Shown here: piece after piece, positions 37,202 to 46,828 of the stretch | Numbering within the stretch: the stretch's first letter is position 1 | Layout: every line of letters starts with the position of its first letter | Assembly: GCF_024611995.1 (NCBI RefSeq) | Contig: NZ_CP102509.1 | Location: 186,001-250,000 of the forward strand | Reading direction: 5' to 3' | DNA from: Streptomyces sp. NBC_00162 | GTDB taxonomy: Bacteria > Actinomycetota > Actinomycetes > Streptomycetales > Streptomycetaceae | Length of the DNA: 64,000 nt | Notes under the pieces: model-generated | The model's database searches: none | What the model was told of the DNA's origin: nothing | Seen by the model: the letters and a program-made list of their open reading frames with translations, nothing else | Program-made: the position numbers and the translations under genes

Positions 37202-37630
37202 ATGAGCCGCGTTCCGTGGCATGAGTTGACGCATGCGTACGGATCAGCGGAAGAGGTTCCGGGGCGGCTGTCACGGGTGGCGTGGGGTGACGCCCTGACG
37301 AGTGCTTCAGCGTTGAGTGATCTTGGTCTGTGGCTCGGTGAACTGGCTGTTTTCGACGCGACTGTCGAGGCGGTTCCGTTTCTGTGGGATCTCGCGGTGA
37401 CCGACGCCGTCACTAGTCGGTCCGGCGTGATCGAGTTGCTGCAGACGATCCTCGAACACTCCAATCCTCCAAAGATCGATGTGCAGCATGCGGCTCACCG
37501 AGCCGTGCTCGACGGCAGGAGCATGGCCGACGTGCTGGCCTGTGATGAGGACGCCGCCGTGCGGGCAGCGGCTCGTGACCTGGTGGCCGCGATCGACAGC
37601 CACGTCTGCGAGTCCTGCCCACCGGCCTAA
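37202..37630 (+). CDS. HEAT-like helical protein
   Basis: ATG 37202 follows CAAGGG. The 142-residue protein opens VPWHELTHAYGSAEEVPGRL and continues with helical repeats (SALSDLGLWLGELAVFDATV, HAAHRAVLDGRSMADVLACD). Such proteins in Streptomyces often lie next to polymorphic-toxin or immunity genes, but no toxin is visible here. It lies between the two 52-bp repeats. Confidence 0.65.
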   Translation: MSRVPWHELTHAYGSAEEVPGRLSRVAWGDALTSASALSDLGLWLGELAVFDATVEAVPFLWDLAVTDAVTSRSGVIELLQTILEHSNPPKIDVQHAAHRAVLDGRSMADVLACDEDAAVRAAARDLVAAIDSHVCESCPPA

Positions 37631-38007
37631 CGGCAGCGCCTCCTTCCTGTCCCGGGTCCATCCACCGCAGCGCGGGTTGGGAAGGGTCCGGGAGTGGTGT
37701 CAGCCGATGCTCTGCTGTTCGCCGCGGGCGCGGGTGGTGGAAAGACCGTTGCGCTGGGTGCCGGCCGGTCCTCACACGTTCTGCCCTCACGGGGCCGTCA
37801 GGTTCAGGATTCCTCGGTGGATGAGCTGCCGCACGGTGAAGCGTTTCTCCTCATGAGCTCCGAGCTCTGGACGCGGCGTGCGCCCGTGCGGTCCAGCGGT
37901 GCCGCGCACGGCTGATGAGGTGGCGGGCCTTGGAGCCCTGGAATTGGTGCGCCGTGCAGCCTCGCGTGCTCGTCTTCGAGAACAGCACCGGAGAAGGGGC
38001 GGGATCC
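37631..38007. other. Intergenic stretch, no gene supported
   Basis: Open frames exist on both strands, but none looks like a real protein. The last 60 bases may be the left flank of the IS110 remnant. Confidence 0.35.
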
Positions 38008-38095
38008 ATGGACGTGTTCTGCGGGATTGACTGGGCGGAGGGACACCACGACGTCGCGCTCGTCGATGACACCGGCAAGCTGCTGGCCAATGCCG
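38008..38095 (+). pseudogene. IS110-family transposase, N-terminal scrap
   Basis: Twenty-nine codons read MDVFCGIDWAEGHHDVALVD and then DTGKLLA, the start of the RuvC-like DEDD domain of IS110 transposases. The sequence then leaves the family. It is open in phase into the next gene by chance. Confidence 0.6.
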
Positions 38096-38172
38096 GATCA
38101 ACGACGACCTCGACGGCTACCGGCGAACGGGGCGGTTTGTTCAGGGGCAGCAGGGGAGACGATCATTCGGCC

Positions 38173-38478
38173 ATGAGACCCGAAGTGCAGACGTTCGTCG
38201 CCAACGGACCGCTTCCCGACTGGGACGCGAGCGAGGAAGAGATCGACCGGCGTGAACGCCAGCTGACGGCGATCTCCCGCCCTGTTACCCCCGAAGAGGC
38301 CGCTGCCCTGGCCACCTGCTTCGGCCCCGACGACTGCTACGGCGTCGCCTGGACGCTCGTGCACCTGATCGAGACGGCTCCCGGCCCGGTGCCACAGCTG
38401 GAGGATCCGGGTCCGGAGCCCAGCGACTGGGCCGGGGTTCTGCGGGCGCGGTGGGGCGGCGAACACCCCACGACTTGA
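38173..38478 (+). CDS. Hypothetical protein, 101 residues
   Basis: The protein starts MRPEVQTFVANGPLPDWDAS, has a charged helix, and contains EEAAALATCFGPDDCYGVAW with TLVHLIETAPGP. It is acidic and probably a single helical domain, like many immunity-type proteins. I chose ATG 38173 because sequence before it belongs to the transposase scrap. Family not recognised. Confidence 0.55.
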   Translation: MRPEVQTFVANGPLPDWDASEEEIDRRERQLTAISRPVTPEEAAALATCFGPDDCYGVAWTLVHLIETAPGPVPQLEDPGPEPSDWAGVLRARWGGEHPTT

Positions 38479-38498
38479 CGGCTTAACCGCAGAGGCGT

Positions 38499-38550
38499 CT
38501 TTCCCGCACCCAGCGGTCTGGCGCATGACAGCCGCCGGCTACCTCAACAG
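38499..38550. repeat. 52-bp direct repeat, copy 2
   Basis: This copy matches 37047-37098 apart from one base. It lies just before the ISL3 C-terminal scrap, so the repeat may be an ISL3-associated end sequence. Confidence 0.75.
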
Positions 38551-38579
38551 CCTTCACCCCGCACCCTTCCAACCGTGAA

Positions 38580-38828
38580 GGAGAACAGCTGCGCGGATGG
38601 ATCGCCGATGTCTGCGCCGACCAGCAGTGCGGCCTGGCCTCCCTCGCCGCCGGGCTGATCACCGACCTCGACGCCGTCGTCTTCGGCATGAGCACCGAAT
38701 GGTCCTCATGCCCTGTCAAAGGCCGCGTCAACGACCTCAAAGCGCTCAAACGCAGCATGTTCGGAAGAGCGAAGCTTCCGCTATTGCGCAAGCGGCTCGT
38801 CCTGATCGCGGCCAGTCGCCGACCCTAA
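38580..38828 (+). pseudogene. ISL3-family transposase, C-terminal scrap
   Basis: The plus strand encodes LRGWIADVCADQQCGLASLA, EWSSCPVKGRVNDLKAL and SMFGRAKLPLLRKRLVLIA, ending at TAA 38826-38828. This is the last part of an ISL3 transposase. The usual catalytic Glu in G-P-V-E-G is Lys here, so this copy is dead as well as truncated. Confidence 0.65.
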
Positions 38829-39160
38829 CCTCTGGCGCCTCGGGCCTGGCGGTCCAGGAACTCGATCAGTCGTGTCTCCGAACGCAGAACCCGTTCTCGC
38901 TGCTCAGGAGGAAGAGACGCGAGGAGGTCGGCCAGGACTCGCTTCCGCGGGACATACACCATGTTGCCGGAGTAGATCCGGCAAGTGGAACACCAGGCGA
39001 GTCCGATGCACCGCTCGAACATCGAGGAGTCGGACGGATGGAAGCGGTACAGGTACGAACAGACGGGCGTTCCGCAGGCGACGCAGACGTGTCGATCGCC
39101 GTCGGGAACCGTGTCCCAGTTCCCGACCTTTCGCCAATGCTGTCGCCCGGCCGGTGCTCT
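38825..39160 (-). pseudogene. Zinc-ribbon-like protein lacking its start
   Basis: The frame reads HWRKVGNWDTVPDGDRHVC, VACGTPVCSYLYRFHPSDSS, CIGLAWCSTCRIYSGNMVYV and PRKRVLADLLASLPPEQRER. Two pairs (CVACG and CSTCR) suggest a zinc ribbon. An in-frame stop lies just upstream and no start codon precedes the conserved-looking part; translation could begin at ATG 39022 but would lose the first Cys pair. It overlaps the transposase stop by four bases on the opposite strand. Confidence 0.5.
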
Positions 39161-39534
39161 TCAAGTCGTCATACCGAGCATTCTCGCCCACAGAGATCCG
39201 CCCAGCACAGCCTCCGAGCAAGACTCCCGTCGACCACAGACCGTAACCAACTCTTCGTCACTTCACGGAATCCGTGCCTGAACCCGATTCCAGCGCCGCC
39301 GACACTCAAGGACATGGTCGGCGGCCTGCCGCGCCGCGTCGTAGCGCAGCGGAGGTTCGGCCGGCAGCACGGAGCGGCTGTGGCGCCCTGCGCCGCCGTC
39401 GGCACCACGGGCGGGGAGGCTGTCACGGACGTTCCCGGGGCCGAGCGTGTCTGAAAGATCGTGTAAGTCCGTGATGTGACAGCCTGGCCCGGGGCTCGGC
39501 CTCGGGCCCTTGGGCCGGGCGGATCGGACGAGTC
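39161..39534. other. Intergenic stretch, no gene supported
   Basis: No frame in these 374 bases is convincing. Codon bias is weak on both strands. Confidence 0.3.
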
Positions 39535-39690
39535 ATGGCGGACAAAGACGAAGCGGCCGCGGCCGTGGCCGGCGACAAGACGGTCGATGAGGTCGTCCAG
39601 CGGTTGCTGGACAAGGCTGATGCCTCCGGGGCGGCCCTGCTGGGTGAGGGCGGGCTGCTGACGGAGGTCACCAAGGCTGTTCTGGAGCGT
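39535..39690 (+). pseudogene. IS256-family transposase, N-terminal scrap
   Basis: The frame includes VVQRLLDKADASGAALLGEG and GLLTEVTKAVLERALEA, the N-terminal helix of IS256-type transposases. It leaves the family directly after ALEA, before the D-H-L-G-Y segment and all catalytic residues. Confidence 0.6.
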
Positions 39691-39956
39691 GCTCTGGAAG
39701 CGATGGCTGCGGCCCGAGGTAGGCGTGGCCGCTTTTGTCGTAGCGGTTGCCATAGCGCGGACTTCTTCAAATGGTGATGTATACACGTGTTTTGGGCAGA
39801 ACATGTCTGGATTTCACTCTGAGGGGTTATTTGTCCCATGCGGGCGGTAGTCACAGACGTCCTCGAGACGCCGGGAATGCGGGGTGGACCATGAGTCGGA
39901 AGCAACCCGGGTGCTCCACCGTGCTTTCGGCCTGAGCGTGAAAGTTGAGGGCCCTA

Positions 39957-40440
39957 GTGATCACACAACGCTATGGCGACCTGGAGATCGGGTTCACGAC
40001 CGACTACCGATTCCTCGCGGAGGACCTCCCCTTCCTTGGCGACTCCATGTTCTGGGCGCCCAAGATGGACGGGTGGTGGCCGCTGGGCTGTTACTACTCA
40101 CCCCGGCCGATCGACCCCCGGGGCCGGTGCGGTGCCATGGTCCTCCGAAGTGCCCCCGGCAGTGACCTGCTGGCCCATCCGACGGGCTACACGCGCATCA
40201 TGACCGCGGAATACTTTGGGCACCGCCTTTCGTTCTGGCGCCCTAACCCCCCGGCGGGCTACGTGGCCCTCGGCGACCTCTGTACGTCAGGTGACCACGT
40301 CCCGCCCCGGGAGGAGGTGATGTGTGTGAAGAAGACCCACCAGGGTCGCGAATACGTCCGCCGCGCGGCGGTTGCCAGGCATCCCATCTGGCGCCCCGGG
40401 TACGGTGGCCACCCGTTTGCCATCGAAGCAGGATCACGTG
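39957..40440 (+). pseudogene. Vps62-related (DUF946-type) protein, truncated
   Basis: GTG 39957 follows GAGGG. The domain is clear: ITQRYGDLEIGFTTDYRF, DGWWPLGCYYSPRPIDPRG, RLSFWRPNPPAGYVALGDLC and REEVMCVKKTHQGREYV. This resembles plant/fungal/bacterial Vps62-like domains of unknown function. The match weakens after HPIWRPGYGG, where the facing gene's 3' end begins, so the C-terminus is missing (about 160 residues remain). Confidence 0.6.
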
Positions 40441-40450
40441 CCGTGGGCGG

Positions 40451-40999
40451 TTACAGGCCAGAAGCGGGTACGGCGCGTTCCCACTGCTCCTCGAACTCTT
40501 CCCGGGTGATCTCCTGGCCTGCCAACTCCGGGTCGAAGAAGTCGACGACCGGCGGGTTGAAGGGCCAGTCGTCAGGTCCGGTCCTGATGCGGCCGCTTCC
40601 GTCCTCAGCCAGCTCCACTTCGCGGGTCCGGCGCCCGTCCGATTCAACCTCCATGAGGTAGACCGGGCCGCCGTCGTCCTCGCCGTCCCAGTGACGCCGC
40701 ACGTACACGATGCTCCTGTCCGCGAGTGCGCCGAAGCCAGGAAGCCCGCGCTGTACGTCGCGTTTGGCCCGCAGGTCGTCCAGACCTGGAGGCATGAGTG
40801 GCGCATCGATGTCGACTTCTTCGAGCTTGTCGCCCTCGGCCCAGGTCACCGACTCCTGCCGGGTGACAACCTCGGTCCACGCGAACGTTTCCAGGATCTC
40901 CCGGGCCGACCGCGCGTGGACCCACCACCATGAACCGCCCATCCCATAGTCGTGCAGGACGAGGAACCGCGTTTTGGCTGCGGGATTTGAAAGAGTCAC
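40451..40999 (-). CDS. Hypothetical protein, 182 residues
   Basis: A soluble acidic protein: TRFLVLHDYGMGGSWWWVHA, AREILETFAWTEVVTRQESV, RDVQRGLPGFGALADRSIVY and TREEFEEQWERAV. The DYGMGGSWWWVHARS and late DWPFNPPVVDFFDP blocks suggest a family I know in Streptomyces only as hypothetical. The GTG at 40999 removes a non-conserved leader. It converges with the Vps62-like remnant. Confidence 0.65.
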   Translation of the reverse strand: MTLSNPAAKTRFLVLHDYGMGGSWWWVHARSAREILETFAWTEVVTRQESVTWAEGDKLEEVDIDAPLMPPGLDDLRAKRDVQRGLPGFGALADRSIVYVRRHWDGEDDGGPVYLMEVESDGRRTREVELAEDGSGRIRTGPDDWPFNPPVVDFFDPELAGQEITREEFEEQWERAVPASGL

Positions 41000-41341
41000 A
41001 GGACCGGACCCTAACAACGGAGCCATCAGACCTGTTCAGCTGGTCGGTCCACCTTGGATGGCAAACGATCCACGTTCAGTGACAGCGGACAGTCGCGGCT
41101 CGACCATGCTCAGGAGCGTGTCGTCCCCGGCCGTACCGTCACCGGGAGGCGTCACGTGGTGACGCCTCCTGAACGCGACTGCCTCTGGCGCCATGCTCGT
41201 GTTCTGCAGCGGGACGTCATCACCATCTCGCCCCTCCCTCGCAATTGCCGCGGGTCGGGCCTGGGGCCTGGCGCCCGCCTCGCGGGCGGTATGACGCGTC
41301 ACGGCCTCGTGCCGACGGCGACAACCGACGACGACCGAGGA

Positions 41342-42466
<1,125 letters not shown>

Positions 42467-42556
42467 TCAGGTGTGGGCTAGGGGAAGGTGTGGGGAGGGT
42501 GCCTGGTTGGCAACCACCCGGGGGCGGGAGCTCGGCCCGCCCCCGGGTGGTACGGC

Positions 42557-43261
42557 AGATCAGGACCAGGTGCCGCCGTTGCCGTAGGTGAAGACGGCGT
42601 CGGCGGTGCCGGCGTAGGCGTTGCTGAGGGCGAAGGTGCCGTTGCCGGTCCGGTAGATGCCGTAGGTGGTGCGGCCCTTATTGCTCCAGTCACCGACGAC
42701 AGGCAGGTCGCCCTTGACGCCGTAGGCGGCGATGGACAGGCTGCCGTCGTCGTGGCGCAGGACGAAGGTGTTCTGGTCGCCCGCGTTGGTTCCGGGGCGG
42801 AAGACGCCCATCTGGGTGTGGCCGACGCCGTCCCAGTCACCGACGATCGGAATGTCACCGGCCTGGCCGAGAGCCGCCGTCGTCACACTGCCGTCGTCGT
42901 GGCGGACGATGAACGTACCGGTGCTGGGACGGTAGACCCCCATCTGGGCGTGACCGTTGCCGTCCCACATGCCCGGCACCGGAATGTCACCGGCCTGCCC
43001 GAAGACGAGCGAAGTGATGCTGCCGTCGTCGTGACGCACCACGAACGTGCTCGTGCTCGGCCGGAAGATGCCCAACTGATCATGGCCGACACCATCGAAG
43101 TCACCGGTCATCGGAACGTCCCCGGCCTGCCCGAAGCCCACGGCCGTCGTGCCGCCGTTCGCATCGCGCAGCGCCCAGGTGCCGTCCCGGAACACACCCA
43201 CAGTCGTCGCCGAGCCGTTGCTCCACCGACCCGACACCGGCAGGTCACCGCTGTACGTCGA
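42557..43261. repeat. 0.7-kb near-identical duplication, copy 2
   Basis: This is the second copy of the FG-GAP-like coding block, in the same orientation as 41342-42044. Near-identity at synonymous sites implies very recent duplication or ongoing gene conversion. Confidence 0.85.
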
Positions 43262-43879
43262 AGGGGCCGTCGGGTCGTCGACGATGTTGTCGTAGCGCAG
43301 GGCCGAGTAACTGCTGGTGGGGTGGCTGGCCAGGGTGGAGGCGTACAGGTTGCCGTCGGTGTTGTAGTTCGTCGGCCGGCTACGGCTGCTCTCCTGGTAG
43401 TAGTTGAAGGTGCCCGCGCTCTTGTCCCGCCAGCCGGCGAAGAGAACGACATGGTCATTGCTGTTCAGGGCGTCGCCGGGCTGCAGGTCCCACTTGTTGA
43501 TCTGTGTGGAGACCTCAGGCAGGGAGTAGGTGGTGTTGCTGGAGTTGAGCTGCCAGGCCATCGAGACGAAGCCGGAGCAGTCCTGCCGGTAGCGGCCGCC
43601 GGTGCTGGCGTCGGACCACCAGCTGTACGGGGCCACAAGGCCGTTGGCGCTGTACGGGACCTGCTTGTCCACCCATACCTGCGCCCGGGATATGGCCTGC
43701 TTGCGGGAGACCTTGCCGCCGGGGGCGGCGTTGTTGCCCAGCGATCCGGTCGAGGTGACGGAAGAGTAGGTGGCCTGGATGCTGTCTGCGTGGGCGGGCA
43801 TGGCGGACAGGACCAGCGAAGCGGCGCAGGCGGCGGCGACGATGCTCGCAGTGCGGAAGGCCGAGGTCTTGACGGACAA
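42560..43879 (-). CDS. Secreted amidase-like hydrolase with FG-GAP-like repeats
   Basis: A 439-residue secreted protein with a signal peptide ending PAHADS. The catalytic domain reads SRKQAISRAQVWVDKQVPYS, YRQDCSGFVSMAWQLNSSNT (catalytic Cys) and LQPGDALNSNDHVVLFAGWR (His), an NlpC/P60- or CHAP-like papain fold. The last 240 residues are the same FG-GAP-like blades as in the Rpf protein at 41345. Translation seems to start at TTG 43879 after AGGAG. The two enzymes probably act together on peptidoglycan during growth or spore germination. Confidence 0.87.
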   Translation of the reverse strand: MSVKTSAFRTASIVAAACAASLVLSAMPAHADSIQATYSSVTSTGSLGNNAAPGGKVSRKQAISRAQVWVDKQVPYSANGLVAPYSWWSDASTGGRYRQDCSGFVSMAWQLNSSNTTYSLPEVSTQINKWDLQPGDALNSNDHVVLFAGWRDKSAGTFNYYQESSRSRPTNYNTDGNLYASTLASHPTSSYSALRYDNIVDDPTAPSTYSGDLPVSGRWSNGSATTVGVFRDGTWALRDANGGTTAVGFGQAGDVPMTGDFDGVGHDQLGIFRPSTSTFVVRHDDGSITSLVFGQAGDIPVPGMWDGNGHAQMGVYRPSTGTFIVRHDDGSVTTAALGQAGDIPIVGDWDGVGHTQMGVFRPGTNAGDQNTFVLRHDDGSLSIAAYGVKGDLPVVGDWSNKGRTTYGIYRTGNGTFALSNAYAGTADAVFTYGNGGTWS

Positions 43880-43946
43880 CGTGACTCCTGATGAAGAGAG
43901 GGAACGGCAGGGAACGTGCCGAGTCGTACGAGGTCTGGTGGCGCAC

Positions 43947-44807
43947 TCAGTTCTGGGCGCCGAGGTCGGCGAGCGCGCCGAGTACGGCGGCGTCGGTGCC
44001 GGTGTCGTGCGGCGGTGCGGGACGATCGGCCAGCTCGTCGAACTGGAAGAGCAGCAGGTGGTCGCCCTGGTGGACGGCGTAGAGGTGGTTGGTCTGTACG
44101 TCGCGGGCGGTCATACCGCCGACTCCGGTCCAGTGCCGCGACCAGGCGGTGCCGTCTTTGACGGTGGCGGTGGTGGACACGACGGCGTCCTGCGGCACTC
44201 CCTCGCGGGCTTGGATTCCGCGGGAAGTGGGCTGGCAGTTGTTCATGTCGACGACGAGCCGGTCGTAGGCACCCTTGGCGGACGCGGCGTCGGGGAAGAA
44301 GAACAGCTGCTGACCAGCGGCGTTCCTGGCCGAACTCAGGTATCCCTGCTGCTGCCAGAGGGTTGCGCCGGCCACGGTCGCGCACTCGTTCAGCGTGATC
44401 TTCTGCCCCTTCAGTTCCTGGCTGCTCAGAGGGCCGTCCGGCTTCCAGCCGAGGCTCTTCTCGACGGGCAGCTTCGCCAGGCCCTCCGGCTTGACGGCCA
44501 CCGTGCGCGCCGCCGTGCCGCCCGGATCCCCCTTCCCCTGCGTGGCCTTTCCGTCCGGTGACCGGGGTGCCGACGGAGCCGAGGACTGCGGGCCCGCCTT
44601 CGGGTCGGCGGACTTCTTGTCCGGCGGAGGCGCGCTCGTCGGGGAAGAGGGCGCCTGCGGTGCGGCCGGGGCCTCGTGAGCAGCTGCGGCCGGCGCGGTG
44701 CCGGTGTCGGCGCGGCCGCAGCCAGCCGTCGCCACAGCCGCCGCACAGACGGCCAGGGCCACCGAGACGGCGCTGAATGTGGATCGGCTCTTCTTTTGCA
44801 TGAGCAT
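43947..44807 (-). CDS. Lipoprotein, about 286 residues
   Basis: ATG 44807 is preceded by GGAG. The lipobox is near AVATAGC-G, followed by a long Ala/Pro/Ser linker (about residues 35-105). The folded C-terminal domain has LNECATVAGATLWQQQGYL, AAGQQLFFFPDAASAKGAYD and VVDMNNCQPTSRG with a Cys pair, a PknH-like sensor-type pattern (ConSensus: two disulfides and an alpha/beta fold). Membrane-anchored and extracellular; role unknown. It lies in the same orientation as the two hydrolases. Confidence 0.75.
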   Translation of the reverse strand: MLMQKKSRSTFSAVSVALAVCAAAVATAGCGRADTGTAPAAAAHEAPAAPQAPSSPTSAPPPDKKSADPKAGPQSSAPSAPRSPDGKATQGKGDPGGTAARTVAVKPEGLAKLPVEKSLGWKPDGPLSSQELKGQKITLNECATVAGATLWQQQGYLSSARNAAGQQLFFFPDAASAKGAYDRLVVDMNNCQPTSRGIQAREGVPQDAVVSTTATVKDGTAWSRHWTGVGGMTARDVQTNHLYAVHQGDHLLLFQFDELADRPAPPHDTGTDAAVLGALADLGAQN

Positions 44808-44966
44808 GACGACTCCAGGTGTGGTGAAGGGCATGACGGAAGGTGGTTCCGAAGCAGGGAGGATGGACACACGCCGGGTCGGCGGGTCACATCGCCGGCG
44901 ACGCGCAGAGGAGCTGCGCCAATGCGGAGAAGGGGCGGCAGGGTGCCGCCACGGGCCGGGCTTCGC

Positions 44967-45245
44967 TCAGTGGTGGAACGTGACGGAGTATCCGCGGGCG
45001 CCGGTGGCACCCGAGGCGAGCACCACGGTCATCAAGCGCCCGGCCTTGGCCTGCGCGATGTCGGTGCTCACGGCGCGGATGAAGAGGATGACCCCGATGC
45101 CGGCCGGGCTGGTGCGTGCCCGGATGTGTTCCATGCCGCATTCGGGTGTGGCGTGGGCCCAGAGAACGTCCACAAGGGCGTGGGCTTGGCTCTCGTCGGG
45201 TGTTCCGCCCCCGGTCCGCGTCAGGGTGACATGGACAGGCACCAT
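44967..45245 (-). CDS. Hypothetical 92-residue protein coupled to the GIGWD peptide
   Basis: ATG 45245 lies six bases after the stop of the peptide gene. The protein has a ferredoxin-like alternation: VPVHVTLTRTGGGTPDESQA, HALVDVLWAHATPECGMEHI, GIGVILFIRAVSTDIAQAKA and LASGATGARGYSVTFHH. Family not recognised. The coupling suggests that the protein acts on, binds or regulates the peptide. Confidence 0.65.
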   Translation of the reverse strand: MVPVHVTLTRTGGGTPDESQAHALVDVLWAHATPECGMEHIRARTSPAGIGVILFIRAVSTDIAQAKAGRLMTVVLASGATGARGYSVTFHH

Positions 45246-45251
45246 TGCGGG

Positions 45252-45437
45252 TCAGTCCCAGCCGATGCCGTTGGCCGGAGAACCGCTCGCGGACATCGTC
45301 GCGTTCACCGGAGCCACGTCCCAGCCGATGCCGGTCGGGTTCGTCGCGGCGTAGGCGGTCGAGGCCAGGGGCGCCGCCACGCCGGACAGGACAGAGGTGA
45401 GGACGGCGGTGGTCAGCAGGCGAGCGGTTGTGGACAT
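45252..45437 (-). CDS. Short secreted peptide with a repeated GIGWD motif
   Basis: A 61-residue product: a signal peptide (residues 1-31, cleavage near TAYAA) and a mature part of about 30 residues containing GIGWD twice, the second copy at the C-terminus (TNPTGIGWDVAP ... PANGIGWD). It has no Cys. The repeat spacing is 20 residues. It could be a signalling peptide, a RiPP-like precursor or a small surface peptide. It is followed at once by the gene for the 92-residue protein. Confidence 0.65.
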   Translation of the reverse strand: MSTTARLLTTAVLTSVLSGVAAPLASTAYAATNPTGIGWDVAPVNATMSASGSPANGIGWD

Positions 45438-45612
45438 GGCGGTACCCCAAGCTGGTGGCGTCGGTGCGGATGACGGGAATCTGGCGATCGGGCCGTTGGT
45501 CCCCCGGGCCGGCTGGGACTCGGTGTCCTCCGCCCTTCCGGTGATCACCATCCTGCCGACACCGGCCGCCCCCCGGAAGCCGATCGGCCCGTCAGCAAGC
45601 GGCCTGGCCGCA

Positions 45613-46222
45613 TCAGGACGCAGGCTCCGCCCACCGGCCTTCACGGCCCCTTGCGGCAGCACCCTGCGGGCCTGACAAATGCCGGTGGGCGGCAGCCACC
45701 TTGAGCAGCCATGCGATCTCCTCGCTGGGAGTCCTGGCATGCGACGGGAGAAGGCGGGTGGCCGGAACCGGCGTTTCCGTGGAGCGCGGCGAACAGCCAC
45801 ACCGCCTCCGCGCGGGCGTCGGGCTCACCGCCTTCCAGTGGCGCGTCGGAATCAGCCCCCGGTCCTTCGGGACGGGTTGCCACGGACCGATCGCGCAGTA
45901 CGAGACAGGCGTCGCGGATCTCGAAGGCTCGGTGGGCCACGTCGAGGGTCCGGTCGCCGAGGACGAACAGGTCGCGCGCGCGGCCCACGCGTGGGCCGAA
46001 GACCCGTGCGGTGGCTGCCCGTCGTGGTCCGCGGCCGTGGACCGTGATCACGTATTCCAGGATGAAGTAGTTCGACGCCAGGCCGGCGAGGTGCTTGATG
46101 AGGACGGACGGGTCGGGTGATCCCATGGCGACCCGGATGAGGTCCTCCACGGCAGGCGGTCTGGTGGTGACTGCCACGGTGAGTGCGGTGAGGAAGCCCC
46201 ACAGGTCCCACCCACTCGGCAA
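45613..46222 (-). pseudogene. Unknown protein, one-base frameshift
   Basis: From TTG 46222 the frame reads WDLWGFLTALTVAVTTRPPA, DLIRVAMGSPDPSVLIKHLA, LASNYFILEYVITVHGRGPR and AHRAFEIRDACLVLRDRSVA. Near 45760 one base is missing; the corrected ending is ATRLLPSHARTPSEEIAWLL and KVAAAHRHLSGP, stopping at 45613. The protein is about 203 residues when repaired. Family not recognised. An IS5 scrap faces its 5' end, so the true N-terminus may also be lost. Confidence 0.4.
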
Positions 46223-46352
46223 TGCCCGCAGCGATTTCGACGCGGTCGAGGAGCAGGAAGCCGAGATGATCGCCGTGCTGCGCCGTCGGGTTCGTCGTCC
46301 TGCCCCGCCGCTGAGTGGTCGAGAGGTCGCTCGCCCGGGTCATGCACGCCCG

Positions 46353-46499
46353 CAGAACGCCCGCGACGAGGAGCGGCTCATTCAGCACTCAGAATCGCTG
46401 ATCACCTGGGCCGCGATCACCCTGATGGCCGGGCGCATCACCCGCAGACAGTTCCGCAGGGCCAGTCGGCTGGCATCCCGGGAACACACCCGAGACTGA
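46353..46499 (+). pseudogene. IS5-type transposase, C-terminal scrap
   Basis: The plus strand ends with EERLIQHSESLITWAAITLM, AGRITRRQFRRASRLASRE and a stop at 46499. I recognise the final helix of one IS5 transposase subgroup (…HSE-x-x-I-x-W-A-A-I-x-x-M). Nothing catalytic remains. Confidence 0.45.
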
Positions 46500-46815
46500 C
46501 GCGTTCACCGCCGCCAACCGCACCCAGTCTCGCCCTTCTTCCTTCCGCACTCTGCCACGGTGAGGTCCGGGCGGATCGGCATCCGCCCGGACCTCACCAG
46601 AATGGCTGCATAGGTGAGAACGGAGAGCGGCTGTATGTCGATTGGAAGAGCAGCTGCCGAGTCCGGGGCGGCCGAGGAATGTTGGCCAGAACCAAGAACA
46701 GTGCGCAGCGCCAGCGCGTCGACATCGCCTGCTACTCGTCCCCGCGAGGGGGATCTTCAGGCATCGCGCGGCGGCGGTCTCTGGTGGTGTCGCCGCTGAC
46801 AAAGTAGAGTGTGGC
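46500..46815. other. Intergenic stretch, no gene supported
   Basis: I see no gene. A TAGAGT hexamer at 46805-46810 lies 12 bases before the MarR start and could be its -10 element. Confidence 0.35.
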
Positions 46816-46828
46816 TTCATTATGAAGC
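46816..46828 (+). promoter_or_regulatory. CTTCAT-T-ATGAAG palindrome over the marR-type start codon
   Basis: The perfect 6-bp inverted repeat cttcat-t-atgaag contains the ATG (46822) of the MarR-family gene. There is no Shine-Dalgarno upstream. It may be an autoregulatory operator on a leaderless or near-leaderless transcript. Confidence 0.5.
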
